From: Novosphingobium kaempferiae | GTDB taxonomy: Bacteria > Pseudomonadota > Alphaproteobacteria > Sphingomonadales > Sphingomonadaceae | Direction of reading: 5' to 3' | Length of the DNA: 64,000 nt | NCBI RefSeq assembly: GCF_021227995.1 | Contig: NZ_CP089301.1 | Coordinates: 4,836,001-4,900,000 of the forward strand | Shown: positions 9,307 through 18,329 of the stretch, one piece after another | Numbering within the stretch: the stretch's first letter is position 1 | Layout of the letters: every line of letters begins with the position of its first letter | The notes under the pieces: model-generated | The model's database searches: none | What the model saw: the letters and a program-made list of their open reading frames with translations, nothing else | Told to the model about the DNA's origin: nothing | Program-made: the position numbers and the translations under genes

Positions 9307-9750
9307 ATGAAGAGATTGTTCACTGGCCTGCTTCTCTTGCTGCCTGCGTGTCAGGCTCTACCTCAGGATGCGCGCGGCACGCTCGCGCGGATCGAGCATA
9401 CGCGGAAATTCACCGTTGGCATGATCGCCGGCAGCGAGCGCGGACCGGAAACTGATCAGCTCATCCAAAGAATTGAACATGCCTCCAACGCGCGCGCCGA
9501 GCGCTCGCTAGGTGAAGCGGACGTCCTGTTGAGCGCCCTTGCCGATGGTCAGATCGATCTGGTGGTCGGGGCCTTTGCAAAGGATAGCCCTTGGAAGACC
9601 GAGGTCAGCTTCGGACCATCTCTGAAAGTAGCGGGCGAGGGGGGGCACGCGATCGAAATGAAAGCGGCCATGCGCAACGGCGAGAACCGCTGGATCATGC
9701 TTGTCGAACGCGCTTCGCGCGACAGTACTGGCCGGGCGAGGATCCGATGA
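9307..9750 (+). CDS. Small lipoprotein resembling a solute-binding-protein fragment
   Basis: A 147-residue protein with a signal peptide and lipobox (LLPAC, Cys16), so probably membrane-anchored in the periplasm. The body (FTVGMIAGSE..., LSALADGQIDLVVGAFAKDSPWKTEV) resembles one lobe of a family 3 amino-acid-binding protein, but it is far too short for the usual two-lobe fold. GGAGGT lies 4 bases before ATG 9307, which decides the start over longer upstream options. Its TGA overlaps the ATG of the CDF transporter (ATGA at 9747-9750), so the two were built as a coupled pair. Ligand unknown. Confidence 0.8.
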   Translation: MKRLFTGLLLLLPACQALPQDARGTLARIEHTRKFTVGMIAGSERGPETDQLIQRIEHASNARAERSLGEADVLLSALADGQIDLVVGAFAKDSPWKTEVSFGPSLKVAGEGGHAIEMKAAMRNGENRWIMLVERASRDSTGRARIR

Positions 9751-10667
9751 GCAACAGTCTGCCGGATGAGCTGCGCGATACGATGCGTGCCGCGATCAGG
9801 CTGGAGTATTGGAACCTGTTCTGGACCGCGACCATCATCGTGACCATGGGTCTGGTGCTGGGCCAGAGCGAGACGATGAAGACAGCCTAGGTTGAGGATA
9901 CTCTGGGCGTCGTGCCGCCCATCATGTTCCTGATCGCCGCGAAGATGGAGCTCGGCGGGCAACGATCCAGGAAATTTCCCTTCGGGTTCGAGCGGGTAAA
10001 CGGCCTTGGGTTCTTCGCAGCCGCCGTAGCGCTTACCGCGGTCGGAGTGCTGCTGCTGTACAATGCAGCGACAGCACTGATCGCCGCCGAACACGCGACT
10101 GTCGGCTCGATGGTCGTACTGGACCATGATCTCTGGATCGGCTGGCTGATGATCGCGGCGCAGTTGTATTCGCTTGTCCCGCCGATGCTGATCGGCCGCA
10201 GGGAACTGCCGCTTGCGGAAAAGCTCAATGACAAGCTGCTACATACCGACGCGCTCATGAACAAAGCGAACTGGTTGACCGGCGCTGCCGGGCTCGCCGG
10301 CATTCTCGGACTTGGGCTTGGCTGGTGGTGGGCGGACTCGGTTGCAGCAGCGCTTATCTCCGTCGATGTCATCAGTGACGGCGTCAAGGCGCTCCGCTCC
10401 TCGACCGCGGAACTGATCGACGGATCGCCCCGTGCTCTGTCCAGCCCGCGATTGTCCGGTGAAGCGCTGGAGCTCGAAAAGCGGCTTTGCAGCGAGTTTC
10501 CTTCTGCAACCATTCGCCTTCGCGAAACGGGACGGCTGATCCGGGCCGAGGTCCACGGCATACATCCGCCATCCGAAGCACGTCATCCGCGCCACTACTG
10601 GCCGGGGCCCCAGGACCGCGCCTGGCGTCTGGCGCAGGTGAGCTTCATCCCGCCGATCCCGGACTGA
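9747..10667 (+). pseudogene. Cation diffusion facilitator transporter, interrupted by an amber codon
   Basis: Read through, the frame encodes about 306 residues with the membrane segments of a CDF-type metal transporter (RLEYWNLFWTATIIVTMGL, PPIMFLIAAKMEL, FGFERVNGLGF, HTDALMNKANWLTG). A TAG at 9888-9890 interrupts it after residue 47. The surrounding text (MKTA-stop-VEDTLGVVPPI) fits a Trp there, so a single TGG to TAG change explains the break. No frameshift accompanies it, and the rest of the frame is intact. A GTG at 9912 could restart translation but would lose the first membrane segment. Either a recent nonsense mutation, a sequencing error, or suppression. Confidence 0.82.
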
Positions 10668-10710
10668 CGGAAGCATAGGTCGTACTGCACGCCCACACGG
10701 GGACGAATTC

Positions 10711-11592
10711 ATGTTCGCCAAGCTACGTTCAAGCTGGTTCGCCATTCGCACCAGCTGCTGGTTCTGGTGCTTGGCCTTGTCCATCTCGACTGGGCCGGCG
10801 CAACCGAATGGCTCGCTGACGCGCATTGGATCGTCCCGGCGAGGCAGAATGGTGCAAGCAATACGCTTGCCGTGCTGGCGGGCTCGGTCATCGGTGTCGC
10901 CTCGACCGTGTTCTCGATCACCATCGCCGCAGTTGCCTATGCCAGCGGAACGTTCGGTCGACGGCTGCTCAACAACTTCATGGAGGACAAGGGCAACCAT
11001 TCAGTCTGGCGACGTTCATCGGCACTTTCGTTTATGCGATATCGGTGCTGCAGGCAGTGCGCACGGCAGGTGAGGATGGCTATGCCTTCGTACCGGGCCT
11101 CCCTTGCGCTGGCGTCGACGTTTTCAGCCGACGGCTCATGGCCTTCAGCGCCGCCCATGAGGTGCTCTTGCAGCAAAGCTGGATGGAAGCGCGGATCGAC
11201 GGGGTGGTTGCCAAGGTTCTCGGCAAGTCGGGCGTTGACCATTTCGTGCTGGTCGACGGCCCACCATTACGATCGGCCCACGCGCAGTGCTTGGGCTTTT
11301 GCTGTTGCTGCATGAACTTGCCACCAGTGCCGTCGAGTATGGCAAGCTATCCAGCGGAGGTGGGCTGGTCACCCTGCGTCGGAGTTGCGAAGACGCTGCC
11401 GACAACCCGGGTTTCAGGCTGACGTGGCTGGAGGCAGGCGGGCCGTCGGTCACCGAGCCCGGCCGCAAGGGCTTCGTTTCGCGTCTCATTTCCATGGGGC
11501 TGCTTGGCAGTGGCCACGTCGATCTGCGCTGTGCGCCAGGCGGCCTCGAAGCCGTGTTCGAGGCGCCGCTCAGTCGCATGCAGTCGGAATAG
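10711..11592 (+). pseudogene. Frameshifted mosaic: DUF2254 N-terminal remnant joined to HWE histidine-kinase C-terminus
   Basis: Four frame segments follow one another. The first two (10711 to about 11000) read as a DUF2254 membrane protein (LAVLAGSVIGVASTVFSITIAA, FGRRLLNNFMEDKGN), continuing in another frame as ATFIGTFVYAISVLQAVR. From about 11120 the text changes to an HWE-type sensor kinase (RLMAFSAAHEVLLQQSW), shifts frame near 11258, and ends with the ATPase region LLLLHELATSAVEYGKLS...GFVSRLI. No single product is possible. It looks like two genes fused by deletion and then worn by frameshifts. Confidence 0.75.
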
Positions 11593-11602
11593 GGCAGGGG
11601 GC

Positions 11603-12901
11603 TCAGTCTGCGCGAGTAACTCGCCATACGGTGTTCGAAAGGTCGTCGGCGATCAGCAGCGCCCGACGCTGGGGATCGTAGGTGACGCCGACCGGGCGTC
11701 CGCGCGCCTTGCCCTCAGGCCCGATGAACCCCGTCACGAAGTTGCGGGGCTTGCCCGAGGGCCGACCATTGGTGAAGGGGATCCATACCACCTTGTAGCC
11801 TGCCAGCTGGCGGCGGTTCCAGCTGCCATGCTCACCCACGAAAGCGCCATCGGCGTAGTTTGCGCCAAACCCGCCGCCCGTAAGAAACGTCAGGCCAAGC
11901 GCCGCGACGTGTGAACCCAGCGCATAGTCCGGCGCGATAGCCTTGCGGACCATGTCAGGCTTCTGGGGGTGCACCCGCGGATCGACATGGCCGCCATAAT
12001 AGCTGTAGGGCCAGCCGTAGAACGCTCCTGGTTTCACCGAGGTCAGATAGTCCGGCACAAGGTCGGCGCCCAGTTCGTCGCGTTCGTTGACAACCGTCCA
12101 GAGCGCCTGTGTTGCCGGATTGATTGCCAGTGCCGTCGGATTGCGGATGCCTGAGGCATACGTGCGATGTGAGCCGCTTTCGCGGTCGATTTCCCACACG
12201 ACCGCGCGATCTTCCTCCACCGCCATCCCGCGCTCGCCAACATTGCTGTTCGAGCCGATGCCGACGTAGAGCCGAGAGCCGTCGGCGCTGGCGGTCAGGG
12301 ACTTGGTCCAGTGATGGTTGGGATTGGCGGGCAACTTCGTCACCACTTCGCCGGGCGCATCGATGCGTGTTTCTCCGTCGCGATAGGGAAAGCGCAGCAG
12401 GGCGTCCTGATCGGCGATATAGAGGTCAGACCCGACAAGCGCCATGCCGTACGGCGCGTTCAGCTTGCCGATGAGAACGGTCCGGAGTTCATACTTTCCA
12501 TCGCCATCGCTGTCGTGCAGCAGGGTGATACGGTCGCCGCCCTTCGTGCCGCTCTTGCCAAGGCTCTTGATATAGCCCGCGATGACGTCCTTGGGGCGCA
12601 GTTTGGGCGCACTGCCACCAAGCCCCTCGGAAACCAGAATGTCGCCGTTGGGAAGAACGAGCGTCTGGCGTGGAACCTTGAGGCCGGTGGCGATGGGCGC
12701 AATGGCGAATCCCCTGGGCACATGGGGAGTGGCGCCGTTCCAGCCTGCGGGGCTGGCGATCTTCATCGGCGGGATCAGCGTCTGGTTCTGATCGGGCAGC
12801 GCCGGGCGCGGACCGGTCTGATCGAGATCGGGCGCCTTGTCGCAGGCGGCAAGGGCGAGCGGCGCGGCAAGGCTGAGCGCGGAGAGGACGACGCGGTTCA
12901 T
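11603..12901 (-). CDS. L-sorbosone dehydrogenase-like PQQ-type beta-propeller lipoprotein
   Basis: A 432-residue secreted protein. The signal peptide ends in the lipobox LAAC (Cys19), so it is probably an outer- or inner-membrane lipoprotein facing the periplasm. The rest matches soluble glucose/sorbosone dehydrogenases: VPRQTLVLPNGDILVSEG, HDSDGDGKYE, NAPYGMAL, HHWTKSLTASADG and SGIRNPTALAI are blade motifs that line the quinone pocket. PQQ-dependent oxidation of a sugar or alcohol is the family role, while the actual substrate is unknown. Its ATG overlaps the stop of the DUF2231 gene (12898-12901), so the two are coupled. Confidence 0.87.
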   Translation of the reverse strand: MNRVVLSALSLAAPLALAACDKAPDLDQTGPRPALPDQNQTLIPPMKIASPAGWNGATPHVPRGFAIAPIATGLKVPRQTLVLPNGDILVSEGLGGSAPKLRPKDVIAGYIKSLGKSGTKGGDRITLLHDSDGDGKYELRTVLIGKLNAPYGMALVGSDLYIADQDALLRFPYRDGETRIDAPGEVVTKLPANPNHHWTKSLTASADGSRLYVGIGSNSNVGERGMAVEEDRAVVWEIDRESGSHRTYASGIRNPTALAINPATQALWTVVNERDELGADLVPDYLTSVKPGAFYGWPYSYYGGHVDPRVHPQKPDMVRKAIAPDYALGSHVAALGLTFLTGGGFGANYADGAFVGEHGSWNRRQLAGYKVVWIPFTNGRPSGKPRNFVTGFIGPEGKARGRPVGVTYDPQRRALLIADDLSNTVWRVTRAD

Positions 12902-13347
12902 GCTCGCACCTCACGGGAAACGGCATAGCCAATCCAGCCCGCTGCCAGCGCCAGCACGGCGGAGATGACGGAAAGGGTAAGGCCGGTCATGCCGACCGAG
13001 CTCCATCCGTCATGGCTGTGCTGAAACGCATTGACGAGGCCGACGACGAAAAGCAGCGCCAGGATCGCCGAGAACCAGCCTCGTCCCACGCTTTCTCGTT
13101 CCACGCGGCGCGCAAGCATGCCGATCAGCGCCCAGGCCAGGGCCAGGCCGGTGAATACCAGTGCTCCGGCGATCAGCCAGGATGCAAAGTTCGACCACTG
13201 CATTTCCGAGCTGTTGAGATAGGTGATGTCCGCAAGCAGCGCGCCGGGAAACAGTGCCACCGGGAAAGCGAGCAGGATCGCATGAAGCGGGTGCAGCGCG
13301 ATCCGCACTGCGCTGGAATGGGCTGAGGGCAGGTTGAATTCCTTCAA
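12898..13347 (-). CDS. DUF2231 family membrane protein
   Basis: A 149-residue integral membrane protein with four hydrophobic segments (residues about 20-40, 52-78, 92-108, 120-142). The N-terminal motif HPLHAILLAFPVALFPGALLADI is typical of DUF2231, a family often found beside redox or metal genes and suspected of haem or metal involvement. The only start that keeps the whole motif is TTG at 13347, without a strong ribosome site, so the start is uncertain. It is coupled by ATGA to the downstream propeller lipoprotein. Confidence 0.8.
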   Translation of the reverse strand: MKEFNLPSAHSSAVRIALHPLHAILLAFPVALFPGALLADITYLNSSEMQWSNFASWLIAGALVFTGLALAWALIGMLARRVERESVGRGWFSAILALLFVVGLVNAFQHSHDGWSSVGMTGLTLSVISAVLALAAGWIGYAVSREVRA

Positions 13348-13419
13348 CGCTTCATTGGGAAGCTACGAGCAGAAAATGCGCCGATCGGCGAAGAGTTGCC
13401 TGTCGGCTCCATCACTGCC

Positions 13420-14865
13420 TTACGGCCCGACGTCGCCGCCGCTGGCGCGCAACGGGTGGCTGGTCCCGGCGTCGAAGCCCAGCGCAGTCGCGACGCTCTC
13501 GTTCCGGCCATAGGGATCGGAGCGGATGACCGGCTCACCATCATCGCCGAACAGGACGGTATCATAAAGGAGACGGACTGGAATTTCGCGCGGCAGCGGT
13601 ACAAAGGTTTCCTTGCCGGTGGCGCGGGCGCGATGCCATTCGTCAAGGACGCCTTGGTCCTTCGCCAGCATCTCGGCAAAGCCAAGGGCATCCTCCACGC
13701 GCACGCAGCCATGGCTCCGCTGCCGCTGCACTTCCTGGAAGAGCTGCTTGGCCGGGGTGTCGTGCAGGTAGATCTGGTGCTCATTCTTCATGTCGAACTT
13801 GACGAGGCCCAGCGAGTTCTTCGGACCCGGCTGCTGCACGATCCAGCCGTCCTTCCACGCCATGTTGTTGCGGCGCAGGTAGGCGCTGCCCTTGCCGGCG
13901 ATCTCCTTGCTCTGGATCGAGCGAGGGACTGTCCATGTCGGGTTGGCGACCAGGCGATAGATCGGCGAACCGAGTTGCGGCGTCTGGTTCTCCGGTTCGC
14001 CGACGACGACCTTGCGGGTATCGACCATTTTGCCATCGCGCCAGTAGGTCAGGCGGCCCGCAGCGACATTGACGTCGATGCGCGTCTCGGGCGGATCGCG
14101 CTCCAGCCAGCGCATCCGTTCCATGGCGACCGCGATCTCGCGGGCCTTGTCGGCATCGGAGAGGTTGAGGATTTCCAGCGCATCCTTGCCGATGACGCCG
14201 TCAGGCTTGATGCCGTAGTCGGCCTGCATGCGCTGCACGGCCTTGACCATCGCAGGAGAATAGCGCTTGCCTTGCGCTTGACCGGCGTCGAGGTAGTCCG
14301 ACGCGACAAGCTGGCGGGCGATCTGTGCCACCCGCTTATCGGTTTCGCCGGGTTTCAGCGGTTCGCTGTTCTGCGCAATGGCGGGGGTGGCCGCGTCCCT
14401 TTTGCCGCGAAGCGACATGTAGGTTTTCGAAAGGCGCTGGTAGCCCTCAGCCCGCGGTGCGAGACCGTCCAGCCAACTCTTGAGGTCGCCATCCTTCAAA
14501 GCCCTGGCAAGGCCGGGGAGGAGGTTCGGGTCAGGCCTCGGAACAGAATAGACGTCGTAGAGCTTCTTCGGATCGCTGGCGCCGCGCGCCAGCGCCGATG
14601 CGTAGCGCAAGGCACTTTCGGTCAGCGCGCGATCACCGTCCGCATTGCCGGGTCGGCCATCGATCGCGAAATTCAAATTGTCGAGGCCATGCGCGGCCCG
14701 TCTGTCGATCGCGGCGCGCAGATCGCCCAAGGCCGCATCGTTCCAATGAACGTCTTCGATGCTCACGGCCGGTGCCGGGGCGTCGGGCTTCTCGGAGCCG
14801 GACCCGCATGCGGTCAGCGCGACAGTCACGGCAAGCAGCGAGGAAACGATCAACCGATTGCGCAC
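13420..14865 (-). CDS. L,D-transpeptidase of the YcbB/LdtD type
   Basis: A 481-residue envelope enzyme that makes 3-3 cross-links in peptidoglycan. It starts with a lipoprotein-like signal (LLAVTVALTAC). A helical scaffold and a peptidoglycan-binding-like segment (VKAVQRMQADYGIKPDGVIG) follow, and then the YkuD catalytic domain with HDTP and SHGCVRV, where Cys is the nucleophile. The start is GTG 14865, set by AAGGAG six bases upstream; a longer open frame to 15087 has no ribosome site. It lies 80 bp downstream of a second L,D-transpeptidase-like gene, so the two probably act in the same wall-remodelling process. Confidence 0.92.
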   Translation of the reverse strand: MRNRLIVSSLLAVTVALTACGSGSEKPDAPAPAVSIEDVHWNDAALGDLRAAIDRRAAHGLDNLNFAIDGRPGNADGDRALTESALRYASALARGASDPKKLYDVYSVPRPDPNLLPGLARALKDGDLKSWLDGLAPRAEGYQRLSKTYMSLRGKRDAATPAIAQNSEPLKPGETDKRVAQIARQLVASDYLDAGQAQGKRYSPAMVKAVQRMQADYGIKPDGVIGKDALEILNLSDADKAREIAVAMERMRWLERDPPETRIDVNVAAGRLTYWRDGKMVDTRKVVVGEPENQTPQLGSPIYRLVANPTWTVPRSIQSKEIAGKGSAYLRRNNMAWKDGWIVQQPGPKNSLGLVKFDMKNEHQIYLHDTPAKQLFQEVQRQRSHGCVRVEDALGFAEMLAKDQGVLDEWHRARATGKETFVPLPREIPVRLLYDTVLFGDDGEPVIRSDPYGRNESVATALGFDAGTSHPLRASGGDVGP

Positions 14866-14945
14866 ATGGATCTCCTTGGATGACGCCAGGGACAACCGCC
14901 AGACATGTCGGACGTTGCTCGCCCGCCTGATTTTTAGATCGAAGT

Positions 14946-15653
14946 TCAGCTTCTTGCCGCGAAGATCATCCGGCCTTTGCCCAGGAACGAGAAGACCTCG
15001 TCGAGCTTGTTCTCTCCCACCGCAAAACACCCCTGGCTGCGACCGAGCTTGCCATGCGCCTTGATCATCTCGTCGTTCGCGTACCACGCGCTATGCACGA
15101 CGACCGCACGATCAAGGGCATTGCTGTTGGTGGCGTCGAGCCCGATAAGCCTTTGCGAACGGCCATGCTTGCCGACGTAGTAGTCATCGGTCAGATAGGC
15201 CCCTTCGCTTGATGCGTTCGATCCGAACGCGTTGGAGAAGCGTTCGAGGTATCCGGTGTGATGCGGATCGGAACCCGACCCATGCGCGACGAGGAGGCGC
15301 ATGGCCCGGCCATCTTCCACGTCGAGAAAATGCATCCGTGCATCAGACGACGGCGCGGAAAAGTCCACGATCGCGATACGGTCGCGCTGCCTGATCCGGT
15401 CGCCATACCGGTCAAGCGAAGCGAGGGCCTTGCGCAGCAGCGCAGGATTGACGGTCGAAAATGCTGCGCGCGCTCCATCTTCGCGCACCATCGCCGGAAC
15501 GCTGGCAGAACCTGCATGCTGCGGGATAACCAGAGCGGCAAGCGGCGAAGTCGAACGCAAAGGCGAAGAGGAGCGCGAGCATGAAGCGACCGCTACTGCG
15601 GCACCGGCAAGCATCATCGCCCTGCGATTCATTATGATATCATGCTGGGCCAT
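14946..15653 (-). CDS. Murein L,D-transpeptidase catalytic domain family protein
   Basis: A roughly 235-residue exported protein. The signal sequence MNRRAMMLAGAAVAVASC looks like a twin-arginine or lipoprotein signal (RR near the start, lipobox-like VASC). The catalytic signature is HSAWY ... GRSQGCFAV, with the Cys of the YkuD_2-type domain. ATG 15653 and ATG 15632 are both possible starts; the second gives a compact signal peptide. It is the first gene of a minus-strand row of envelope genes, with an AT-rich promoter region upstream (15654-15790). Confidence 0.88.
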   Translation of the reverse strand: MAQHDIIMNRRAMMLAGAAVAVASCSRSSSPLRSTSPLAALVIPQHAGSASVPAMVREDGARAAFSTVNPALLRKALASLDRYGDRIRQRDRIAIVDFSAPSSDARMHFLDVEDGRAMRLLVAHGSGSDPHHTGYLERFSNAFGSNASSEGAYLTDDYYVGKHGRSQRLIGLDATNSNALDRAVVVHSAWYANDEMIKAHGKLGRSQGCFAVGENKLDEVFSFLGKGRMIFAARS

Positions 15654-15792
15654 AGCCAATATATAAGGACGATATCGGTCAGATTTAAGAGGTGTTTTCT
15701 TAATTAAATCATAGAGATGTGGTCATTTTTGCACAGATTTCATGGAAGGCGGGGAAGAGCTTTGCCACTGCTCCGTCAAGGGGAGATGAGCC

Positions 15793-16248
15793 ATGGACGC
15801 CCGTACTTCCGAAGCAGCATCGCCCGGACCGTTTCCGACCGTCCGTGGCGTGTTGCGATTGCTGTTCGCGCTCGCCTTTGCCTTCGCGGGATACAAACAC
15901 GTTGCGGCCCCTGACGGTTTCGTGGCGATCACACCGGGCTGGGTGCCTCGTCCGGCGTTCGCAGTATGGGCAACGGGATGGTGCGAAATTGCCGGCGCCG
16001 CAGGTCTGGTTGTTCCCCTGCGCTGGTCAACGGCGGCGTATCGGACCGCCTCCATCGCTTTGGCAGTCTATGCCCTGTGCGTATGGCCGGCAAATTTCAA
16101 CCACGCGCTCCATGACATTCCGATCGCGGGCGTTCACCTTTCCTGGTGGTACCATGGACCCAGGCTGGCCTTCCAGCCCGTGCTGATATGGGCTCTCCTG
16201 TGGGCGGGAGATGTCATCGACTGGCCATTTGCGAGGCCTCGCCGGTGA
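15793..16248 (+). CDS. DoxX family membrane protein
   Basis: A 151-residue protein with four membrane segments and the DoxX-type opening LRLLFALAFAFAGYKHVAAPDGF, then a conserved G-W-CEIAGAAGL and a terminal WALLWAGDVI. The family includes thiosulfate:quinone and glutathione-linked redox proteins, but most members are uncharacterised. AAGGGGAGATG just upstream gives a good start. The disulfide reductase follows by 76 bp on the same strand, which hints at a shared redox role. Confidence 0.88.
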   Translation: MDARTSEAASPGPFPTVRGVLRLLFALAFAFAGYKHVAAPDGFVAITPGWVPRPAFAVWATGWCEIAGAAGLVVPLRWSTAAYRTASIALAVYALCVWPANFNHALHDIPIAGVHLSWWYHGPRLAFQPVLIWALLWAGDVIDWPFARPRR

Positions 16249-16324
16249 ATACGGGCGGGAGAGGGAACAGGCTCTCGTAATGCCGGTTGGACAGGAGACC
16301 GGCAATGAAGGATGCATCCCCCAC

Positions 16325-17731
16325 ATGGCAAATATCTCCTGCGACGTTGCAATCATCGGTGCAGGGACCGCCGGTCTCGCGGCGGAACGCGCCGCGCGCA
16401 GGCAAGGCGCAAGGACGCTGCTGATTGATCCGGCGTTCGACGGGACAACGTGCACCAATGACGGATGCATGCCTTCCAAGCTGCTCATCGCCGCCGGCAA
16501 TGCCGCCCATGCTGCTACGCATGCTGCGCTCTTCGGCATCGACTGCGTCGTGAGGGTCGACGGGGCAGAGGTCTTCGCGCGGCTGCAGCATGAACGCGAA
16601 GGCTTCATCGCCGGCGTGCGCAGGTCCTTGGAGAGCTTGCCCGCGGACGTCATGCACAAAGGGCGTGCCCGCTTCCTTGGCCCGACAACGATCGGGGTCG
16701 ATGACGGGACGATCGTCGATGCCGGGGCGGTGGTAATCGCCTCTGGCGCCATGCCAAGTGTTGCCGATTTCCTGCACGGGCTGGAACGGCGGGTTCTGAC
16801 GAATGAGACACTGTTCGACCTGAAAGCACTGCCGCCCTCCTTGGCTGTTATCGGTGCCGGGCCGCTGGGTCTGGAATTGGCCCAGGCGCTGGCCCGGCTT
16901 GGCGTGGACATCGCGGTGTTCGACGAGGGCGACCGACCCGCCGGAGTGACGGATCCGGCAATCGCGCAAGTCCTTCTCGACATTCTCGATGATGAATTCC
17001 CGATTCATCTCGGTGTGCAGTTGACAGCCAAGCCCGATCCGTCGGGTGTGTCGCTTTCATGGACGGGGCAAAGCCGTGGGGAGGGCGTGTTCAGTCATGT
17101 CCTCGCCGCTACAGGACGACCTCCGGTGCTGAACGGTCTTCATCTTGAAGCCTCGGGGCTTGCCCTTGATGAGCATGGTGCGCCCAACTTCGATCCGGCC
17201 ACTATGCGATGCGGCGATGCGCCGATCTTCATGGCTGGTGATGTCAACCACGCGCGCCCGGTATTGCACGAGGCGCAGGCGGACGGGACGATAGCGGGTC
17301 GCAATGCCGCCTGCTTTCCCGATAGCGTGCCCGGCCGGCGCATGGTGCCTTTTTCGATCATGTTCACCGATCCGCCCCTGGCAAGCATCGGCGATCTTGA
17401 TGGCAAGGATAGCGTGATCGCAAGTGCGTCCTACGCGGACCAGGGGCGCGCAAAGGTCGAAGGCGTGAACCGGGGACTGGCACGTCTCCACGCCGACCCG
17501 GTGAGCGGGAAACTGATCGGTGCGATCCTTGCGACGCCGGCGGCCGAGCACATCGCCCATTTCCTCGTCATGGCTATCGACCGGGGGCTGACGGCGAGCG
17601 AGATACTGGCCCTTCCGTTCTATCATCCCACCTTCGAGGAAGGCCTCAAGCCCGCGCTGCGCGAGATTTGTTCGCGGACCGGCGGTCCCGTCGCCATGGA
17701 GCGCGACGACGGGTTTCTCGCAGGGGCCTGA
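16325..17731 (+). CDS. Dihydrolipoamide dehydrogenase-like pyridine nucleotide-disulfide oxidoreductase
   Basis: A 468-residue flavoprotein: FAD motif GAGTAGLAAERAARRQG, redox disulfide in TTCTNDGCMPSK (Cys-x4-Cys), NAD motif GAGPLGLELAQALARLG, second FAD motif FMAGDVNHARP, and a C-terminal dimerisation domain with the active-site His in YHPTFEEGL. The Trp-free, altered redox box (usually GGTCLNVGC) suggests a paralogue rather than the housekeeping E3, and there are no 2-oxo acid dehydrogenase genes nearby. ATG 16325 gives the family N-terminus; a longer start at 16280 is possible. Confidence 0.9.
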   Translation: MANISCDVAIIGAGTAGLAAERAARRQGARTLLIDPAFDGTTCTNDGCMPSKLLIAAGNAAHAATHAALFGIDCVVRVDGAEVFARLQHEREGFIAGVRRSLESLPADVMHKGRARFLGPTTIGVDDGTIVDAGAVVIASGAMPSVADFLHGLERRVLTNETLFDLKALPPSLAVIGAGPLGLELAQALARLGVDIAVFDEGDRPAGVTDPAIAQVLLDILDDEFPIHLGVQLTAKPDPSGVSLSWTGQSRGEGVFSHVLAATGRPPVLNGLHLEASGLALDEHGAPNFDPATMRCGDAPIFMAGDVNHARPVLHEAQADGTIAGRNAACFPDSVPGRRMVPFSIMFTDPPLASIGDLDGKDSVIASASYADQGRAKVEGVNRGLARLHADPVSGKLIGAILATPAAEHIAHFLVMAIDRGLTASEILALPFYHPTFEEGLKPALREICSRTGGPVAMERDDGFLAGA

Positions 17732-17738
17732 GGACGAG

Positions 17739-18329
17739 CTAGTCCAGGCCTTCCTCTGACAGAGCCTGCCGTATCGACGGCCGCTGGGTCAGCTGGTCGA
17801 AATAGCGGGTGAGGGCATTCGGCAGAGGCAGCCTGGCCTTCTTCTGCGCCCACATCAGCATCACGAAGAGGTAGCAGTCTGCCGTAGTGAAGGTGTCGCC
17901 GACGATGTAGTCGCGTTCAGCCAGCTGTGCCTCGAGGTAGGCGAAGCGCCTGGCCAGATTGTCTCCTGCTGCCTTCTTCGCTTCATCGCTGCTGTCCGGC
18001 ATGAAGAACGGCTTGAAGCCCTTGTGCACTTCGGTCGAGATGAAGGCGATCGTCTCCAGCATTTTCCAGCGGTCTCCCGGCGATGCTGCGATCTTCTCGG
18101 ATCGATCCGCAAGATAGCTGAGAATGGCAATGTTTTCGGTGAGGATGCTGCCGTCGTCGAGGGCAAGGGCGGGAACGTAGCCCTTGGGATTTATCGTTGT
18201 GTAGTCGCTGTCGGTCTCGGTCCGCTTTTCCTTCAGGTCGACCTTTTCCGGAGTGAACGGCAAGCCGGCTTCGACGATAGCGATATGGTCGGCCAGGCTG
18301 CAGGCGCCCGGGGCATAGTAGAGCTTCAT
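17739..18329 (-). CDS. Beta-class glutathione S-transferase
   Basis: A 196-residue GST with the bacterial beta-class N-terminus MKLYYAPGACSLADHI, including Cys10, which forms a mixed disulfide with glutathione in this class. NPKGYVPAL carries the cis-Pro and LTENIAILSYLAD contacts glutathione. FTTADCYLFVML and a short C-terminal helix complete the fold. GAGAGGAC about 9 bases upstream supports ATG 18329. It is convergent with the disulfide reductase, whose stop lies 7 bp away. Confidence 0.94.
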   Translation of the reverse strand: MKLYYAPGACSLADHIAIVEAGLPFTPEKVDLKEKRTETDSDYTTINPKGYVPALALDDGSILTENIAILSYLADRSEKIAASPGDRWKMLETIAFISTEVHKGFKPFFMPDSSDEAKKAAGDNLARRFAYLEAQLAERDYIVGDTFTTADCYLFVMLMWAQKKARLPLPNALTRYFDQLTQRPSIRQALSEEGLD

